Origin: Bacillus sp. Marseille-Q1617
Lineage (GTDB): Bacteria > Bacillota > Bacilli > Bacillales > Bacillaceae_B
DNA: 64,000 nt
Direction of reading: 5' to 3'
NCBI RefSeq assembly: GCF_903645295.1
Contig: NZ_CAHJXM010000001.1
Coordinates: 1,551,501-1,615,500, forward strand
How positions within the stretch are numbered: position 1 is the first letter of the stretch; every line of letters starts with the position of its first letter. Under the pieces are notes generated by a model that searched no databases, was not told where the DNA came from, and saw only the letters and a list, made by a program, of their open reading frames with translations. Below are positions 56,268 to 64,000 of this stretch, piece by piece. The position numbers were made by a program, and so were the translations under genes.

Positions 56268-59200
56268 ACGTACAGACATTAAAAGCATTTTAGTAATCGG
56301 AAGCGGACCAATCATCATAGGACAGGCAGCGGAATTCGACTATGCAGGGACCCAGGCCTGTATAGCCCTTAAAGAAGAGGGGTACCGTGTCATACTGGTC
56401 AATTCCAACCCGGCAACGATCATGACAGACGCTGAAATGGCTGACAAAGTTTACATTGAGCCGCTGACACTCGAATTTGTGAGCAGGATCATCCGTAAGG
56501 AACGCCCGGATGCCGTCCTTCCTACACTTGGGGGACAGACCGGCTTGAACCTGGCTGTTGAGCTTTCAAAATCTGGAGTATTAGATGAATGCGGCGTTGA
56601 AATACTCGGAACTAAACTATCTGCCATTGAAAAAGCCGAAGACCGTGATTTATTTAGAAATCTTATGAATGAACTTCATGAGCCGGTACCAGAAAGCGAG
56701 ATTATCCGAAGTGTAGAGGAGGCATTTCATTTTGTCGATGGAGTCGGCTTCCCGGTCATTGTAAGACCAGCTTACACACTCGGAGGGACTGGCGGCGGAA
56801 TCTGCCATAATGAAGAAGAGTTGATTGAAATCGTAAGCTCCGGCTTAAAATACAGCCCTGTGACACAGTGTCTTCTTGAGAAGAGTATCGCAGGTTTTAA
56901 AGAAATAGAATACGAGGTTATGAGGGATGGAGCCGACAATGCGATTGTTGTGTGTAACATGGAAAACATCGATCCTGTAGGAATCCATACTGGGGATTCT
57001 ATCGTGGTGGCACCGAGTCAGACCTTAAGTGACAGGGAATATCAAATGCTCAGGAACACAAGCCTTAAGATCATCCGTGAACTGGGTATTGAAGGAGGCT
57101 GCAACGTTCAGCTCGCACTGGATCCCGACAGTTTCCAGTATTACATCATTGAAGTGAATCCGCGTGTGAGCCGTTCATCGGCACTTGCTTCAAAAGCAAC
57201 CGGTTATCCGATTGCCAAGCTTGCAGCGAAGATCGCTGTAGGTCTTACATTGGATGAAATGAGGAATCCGGTCACTGGAAAAACATACGCCGCCTTCGAA
57301 CCGGCGCTTGATTATGTGGTAACTAAGATCCCGCGCTGGCCATTTGACAAGTTTGAAGCAGCCAAACGGAATCTTGGCACCCAGATGAAAGCAACCGGTG
57401 AAGTGATGGCGATCGGCAGAACTTTTGAGGAATCATTGTTAAAAGCCATCCGCTCATTAGAAAGCAATACGTATCACATGGAGTTAAGCGATGCGGAGCA
57501 AATGACCGATCAGTGGATTGAGAAAAGGATCCGTAAAGCTGGTGATGAACGTCTCTTCTATGTAGGTGAAGCACTCAGGAGGGGAGTGAAGATCGAAACC
57601 ATTCACGAATGGAGTAAGATTGACCTCTTCTTCTTATATAAGATGAATAGAATTGTAGAGTTTGAAAAGGAATTAAGTGATTTGCCATTCCATGTTGAAC
57701 TGGCTCTAAAAGCAAAACGTATGGGCTTCTCTGATATCACTTTAGCAAAACTTTGGGGCAGTACGGAAAATGAAGTCTATCAGTGGAGAAAAGAAAACAG
57801 CCTTCTTCCGGTGTATAAAATGGTCGATACCTGTGCAGCCGAGTTTGAATCTGAAACACCATACTTCTATGGGACGTACGAGGATGAAAACGAATCTAAA
57901 GTCACAGATAGAGAAAGTGTCATCGTTCTTGGCTCAGGACCGATCCGAATCGGTCAGGGCGTGGAATTTGATTACGCAACCGTCCATTCTGTATGGGCAA
58001 TTAAAGAAGCAGGATATGAAGCGATTATCATAAATAACAACCCTGAAACGGTATCAACGGACTTCAGTATTTCAGATAAGTTATACTTTGAGCCGCTTAC
58101 GGTTGAGGATGTCATGCACATCATTGATTTAGAGAAACCTAAAGGGGTTGTGGTCCAATTTGGAGGACAGACGGCGATTAACCTGGCAGAGGAATTGGTG
58201 AGAAGGGGTGTCACGATTCTTGGAACTTCACTTGAAGATCTCGACCGTGCTGAGAACCGGGACAAATTCGAATATACACTTAACCAATTAGGGATTCCCC
58301 AGCCAGAAGGAAAAACCGCAGTTTCTGTAGAAGGAGCACTTGAAATCGCAGAATCCATCGGGTATCCGGTACTGGTCAGACCTTCTTATGTACTCGGCGG
58401 AAGGGCAATGGAGATTGTATATAGGAGAGAAGAGCTCCTTCACTATATGAAAAACGCAGTAAAGGTTAATCCGCAGCATCCTGTACTGATCGACAGATAC
58501 CTGATCGGGAAAGAGATTGAAGTGGATGCGATTTCAGACGGAGTCGATGTCGTTGTACCAGGAATCATGGAGCATATCGAACGGGCAGGCGTCCATTCAG
58601 GGGATTCCATTGCAGTGTACCCCCCGCAGCAGTTGACACAGGAACAAAAAGAAACATTAGTGGATTACACTACCCGATTGGCAAAAGGGTTGAATATTGT
58701 CGGCCTGCTTAACATTCAATATGTCATATCAAAAGGGGAAATCTTTGTTCTCGAAGTGAATCCGCGCTCAAGCAGAACGGTGCCATTCATAAGTAAAATC
58801 ACGAATGTGCCGATGGCCAATATGGCAACGAAATCAATCCTGGGAATTTCTTTGAAGGAGCAGGGGTACGAATCAGGTTTGATTCCAGAAAAGCAAGGAG
58901 TTTTTGTCAAGGTGCCGGTATTCTCTTTTGCAAAGCTTAGAAGGGTCGACATCACATTGGGTCCTGAAATGAAATCCACCGGGGAAGTCATGGGGAAAGA
59001 CTCTACTTTAGAGAAAGCACTTTACAAAGGAATGGTCGCGGCAGGAATGGAAATGAAGGAGCATGGATCCGTCCTGATGACAGTGGCAGATAAAGATAAG
59101 GAAGAAGCGGTGTTATTAGCGAAACGCTTCGTGAATATCGGCTATCAGATCCTTGCCACGAAGGGGACCGCTCAGCATTTGATGAAAGCAGGTGTCGGTG

Positions 59201-59468
59201 TTAAAGAAGTCGATAAGATCGGTGCTGAGGGTCCGACACTGCTTGACCTCATTCAAAGCGGAGAGACGCAGCTTGTCATCAACACCCTTACTAAAGGAAA
59301 GCAGCCGGCCAGGGACGGTTTCAGGATCCGAAGAGAATCAGTGGAAAATGGAGTCCCATGCCTAACTTCTTTAGATACGGCAGAAGCGATCTTGCGGGTG
59401 ATCGAATCCATAACCTTCTCGGCAGAGGCACTGCCAGCGTCGCCGGAGAAAAGAAAGGCGGTTCATCA

Positions 59469-59472
<4 letters not shown>
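56260..59472 (+). CDS. pyrAB: Carbamoyl phosphate synthase large chain, pyrimidine-specific
   Basis: 1070 residues. Two homologous ATP-grasp halves: carboxyphosphate domain ([20 protein letters not shown] ... [22 protein letters not shown]) and carbamate domain ([20 protein letters not shown] ... [15 protein letters not shown]), followed by the MGS allosteric domain (about 930-1060) that senses UMP/PRPP. ATG 56260 after AAAGGAGC; stop overlaps pyrK. Confidence 0.97.
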
Positions 59473-61861
<2,389 letters not shown>

Positions 61862-61865
<4 letters not shown>

Positions 61866-62485
61866 AAATAGAAATTGCCAATAAACTATTAGACATCGAA
61901 GCTGTCTTTTTAAATCCTGCAGAGCCTTTTACATGGTCATCGGGGATTAAGTCGCCGATTTATTGTGATAACCGTTTAACCATGTCCTATCCATCGTTGA
62001 GAAATGAAATTTCAAGCGGACTTTCAGAGATAATAAAAGATCGCTTTCCCGAAGCAGAAGTGATAGCCGGTACAGCTACAGCAGGTATTCCGCATGCAGC
62101 CTGGGTAAGTGAAAAACTGAACCTCCCGATGTGTTATGTCCGATCCAAAGCGAAGGCACATGGAAAAGGTAATCAAATTGAAGGTAAAGTCACTGCCCGC
62201 CAAAAAGTAGTGGTGGTAGAGGACCTGATTTCTACAGGCGGCAGCTGCATCACTGCAGTTGAAGCATTAAGGGAAGCAGGGTGTGAGGTATTGGGGGTAG
62301 CTGCCATCTTCACTTATGAACTTGAAAAAGGCAAAGCAATGCTCGAAGAACATAACATCAATGCTCATGCATTATCGGATTACTCCAGTTTACTTCAAGT
62401 AGCACTCAAACGTTCAATCATCAAGGAAGAAGAGCTGGAAAATTTGAATGCTTGGAAAGAAAATCCCGAAGCATGGGGGAATTAA
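61862..62485 (+). CDS. pyrE: Orotate phosphoribosyltransferase PyrE
   Basis: 207 residues. [47 protein letters not shown] and the PRPP motif [14 protein letters not shown]. Converts orotate to OMP. Last gene of the operon; a strong terminator follows. Confidence 0.97.
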
Positions 62486-62488
62486 CCC

Positions 62489-62532
62489 AAAAAAGCACTT
62501 TTACCAGGAAATCGGTAAAAGTGCTTTTTTAT
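62489..62532. terminator. Bidirectional terminator pyrE / rqcH
   Basis: Seventeen-base stem AAAAAAGCACTTTTACC / GGTAAAAGTGCTTTTTT between convergent genes. Confidence 0.93.
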
Positions 62533-64000
62533 CAATCCTTTAATGAACGTACAAGGTCCAAGTCAGGAGTAACATAAACCGTCTGCTGCCCTTCATAAAT
62601 GACAAACCCGGGCTTTGCTCCTTTTGGCTTCTTAACTTGTCTGACGGCGGTGAAATCGACTGGAACCGAACTGGATTCCCGGGCTTTGCTGAAATATGCA
62701 GCGATATTTGCTGCTTCTTTAATGGTTTGTTCGGATGGGTCGTTACTTTTGATCACCACATGAGACCCTGGTATATCTTTGGTGTGCAGCCAGATGTCAT
62801 CCCTGCCTGCCGCTTTATTTGTTAAATAATCATTTTGCTTGTTATTCTTTCCTACCAAGATTGGAGTTCCGTCACTTGAAGTATAGCTTTCAAGTACAGG
62901 TTTCCCATTTGATTTCTTCTTTTTCGTCTGCTTACGCACCCTCAGGTAGCCTTCTTCCTCTAACTCTTCCCGTATTTCCTCCACGTCCTTTGTGGATGCT
63001 GATTCAAGCTGCTGAAGCAGCCTCTCCAAATAAATGATTTCTTCACCTGCTTTTTCAATCTGCTCATTCACAATATCAACCGCATTTTTGGCCTTTTGAT
63101 AACGGGAGAAATAAAGCTGAGCATTTTCCGAAGGCGATTTCTGGGGATTAAGAGGGATGGTGATGCTTTCCCCGTCCTCGTCATAGTAATTGACGACACT
63201 GACTTCAGTCATCCCTCGTTCCACTGCATACAGATTTGAAGTAAGAAGTTCGCCTAATAATTGAAAGCGGTCAGCCTGCTCGGCATCTTTCAATGTCAGT
63301 TTCAGCTTTTCAATCTTATTTACGTTTTTATCCCTTTCATTCCGGATAAACCGCTCCAGATCATTTCCTTGCTGCTTCACTCGGTCCCTTGCAGCTTTTT
63401 GATAGAAGAAACGATCCAGTAATTCACTTAATGAAGAAAAGACAAGCTTTTCTCCTTCCACATGCTCAAGGTCTGTCCAATAAAATACTTCTTTCTGCCC
63501 GATGGAAAGAGTAGGAGACACTTGATTCTCTTTTGATTTTCCTACTAAATCAAGGAAGGACTGAGCGATCGCCGACTGTGTACCGAGGCCAGCATGGTGA
63601 ATGACCTCTTTGGCAAACAACGGAGATATACCGGCGAATGACTGCACGATTTGTTTATCCAATTTACCTGCATTGAAATCGAGCGCTCTCAGCACATCAT
63701 CGCCCGTTGCGTCCAGTGGGTTTCTTTTGTCCTGCTGCGGAGGCATGACATACTCATGACCTGGTAAAACGGTACGGTGAGTATTCATGCTGGGAGAAAT
63801 ATGCTTGATACTGTCCAGGATCATGTTTCTTTCTTTATCGACTAAAATGATATTGCTGTGTCTTCCCATCACTTCAATGATCAGCTGCTTATAAGAAACA
63901 TCACCTATTTCATTTCTTCCTTTAACTTCAAAAACAATCATCCGGTCGAGCCCCGATTGTTTGATATCTTCAATGATGTACCCTTCCAAATGCTTGCGAA
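62532..64000 (-). CDS. rqcH: Ribosome quality control factor RqcH (YloA/FbpA), N-terminus cut by window
   Basis: The minus-strand frame runs off the right edge; residues upstream of the TTG at 63989 (RKHLEG...) still match RqcH, so about 80 N-terminal residues are missing. Visible: end of the NFACT-N domain ([21 protein letters not shown]), HhH region, a long coiled coil (about middle third), and the C-terminal NFACT-R domain ([50 protein letters not shown]). RqcH adds alanine tails to nascent chains on stalled 50S subunits. Confidence 0.95.
   Translation of the reverse strand, partial: RKHLEGYIIEDIKQSGLDRMIVFEVKGRNEIGDVSYKQLIIEVMGRHSNIILVDKERNMILDSIKHISPSMNTHRTVLPGHEYVMPPQQDKRNPLDATGDDVLRALDFNAGKLDKQIVQSFAGISPLFAKEVIHHAGLGTQSAIAQSFLDLVGKSKENQVSPTLSIGQKEVFYWTDLEHVEGEKLVFSSLSELLDRFFYQKAARDRVKQQGNDLERFIRNERDKNVNKIEKLKLTLKDAEQADRFQLLGELLTSNLYAVERGMTEVSVVNYYDEDGESITIPLNPQKSPSENAQLYFSRYQKAKNAVDIVNEQIEKAGEEIIYLERLLQQLESASTKDVEEIREELEEEGYLRVRKQTKKKKSNGKPVLESYTSSDGTPILVGKNNKQNDYLTNKAAGRDDIWLHTKDIPGSHVVIKSNDPSEQTIKEAANIAAYFSKARESSSVPVDFTAVRQVKKPKGAKPGFVIYEGQQTVYVTPDLDLVRSLKD

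Overview
The window reads as a chromosomal segment of an endospore-forming member of the Bacillaceae. It carries the syntenic ylbF-to-rqcH block known from Bacillus subtilis 168, with sporulation genes (ylbJ, gerR, spoVD, spoVE, spoIIGA, sigE, sigG), bacillithiol synthesis (bshC) and PyrR-type pyrimidine attenuation. Protein divergence and gene order differ enough from B. subtilis that this is a different genus-level lineage; I cannot name the species. There are no rRNA or tRNA genes, CRISPR arrays, transposases or prophage genes. All genes were identified by reading translations and comparing them with remembered family members; no search was run.

Layout. (1) 1-13.2 kb, ylb region: ricF/ylbF, ylbG, rsmD, coaD, ylbJ, ylbK, ylbL, tmcAL, ylbN-rpmF, a crotonase, gerR and ylbP, with four uncharacterised genes (702-1016, 1719-2108, 2197-2511, 2608-4029). 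(2) 13.4-16.9 kb: a three-gene biotin-dependent acyl-CoA carboxylase operon (biotin carboxylase, biotin carrier, carboxyltransferase), absent at this place in B. subtilis, with a CcpA cre-like site upstream. (3) 17-20.1 kb: panE, a DUF3397-type membrane protein, bshC. (4) 20.3-38.3 kb, division and cell-wall cluster: mraZ, rsmH, ftsL, pbpB, spoVD, murE, a stand-alone Mur-ligase N-domain protein, mraY, murD, spoVE, divIB, ylxW, ylxX, sbp, ftsA, ftsZ. The murG-murB pair expected between spoVE and divIB is missing and a 750-bp non-coding stretch sits there. (5) 38.4-41.2 kb: spoIIGA-sigE-sigG with a Spo0A-type 22-bp-spacer promoter and an internal sigma-F/G promoter. (6) 41.3-50.6 kb: ylmC-ylmH, divIVA, T-box-controlled ileS, ylyA, lspA, ylyB. 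(7) 50.6-62.5 kb: the pyr operon pyrR-P-B-C-AA-AB-K-D-F-E, with three PyrR attenuators. (8) 62.5 kb to the end: rqcH on the minus strand, cut by the window edge.

Functionally the window joins peptidoglycan precursor synthesis and septation with the compartment-specific sporulation sigma factors, then de novo UMP synthesis. Besides the murG-murB gap, the most notable non-genic signals are: two families of dispersed palindromic repeats (six copies, some nested or internally deleted); a five-fold helically phased GTGG operator before mraZ; paired sequences that could sequester the sigG ribosome-binding site only in read-through transcripts; an inverted repeat covering the spoVE start codon; and a perfect 16-bp palindrome upstream of the spoIIG promoter. 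I did not find a convincing wholly new multi-gene system; the strongest candidates for new biology are these RNA/DNA structures and the orphan Mur-like protein.
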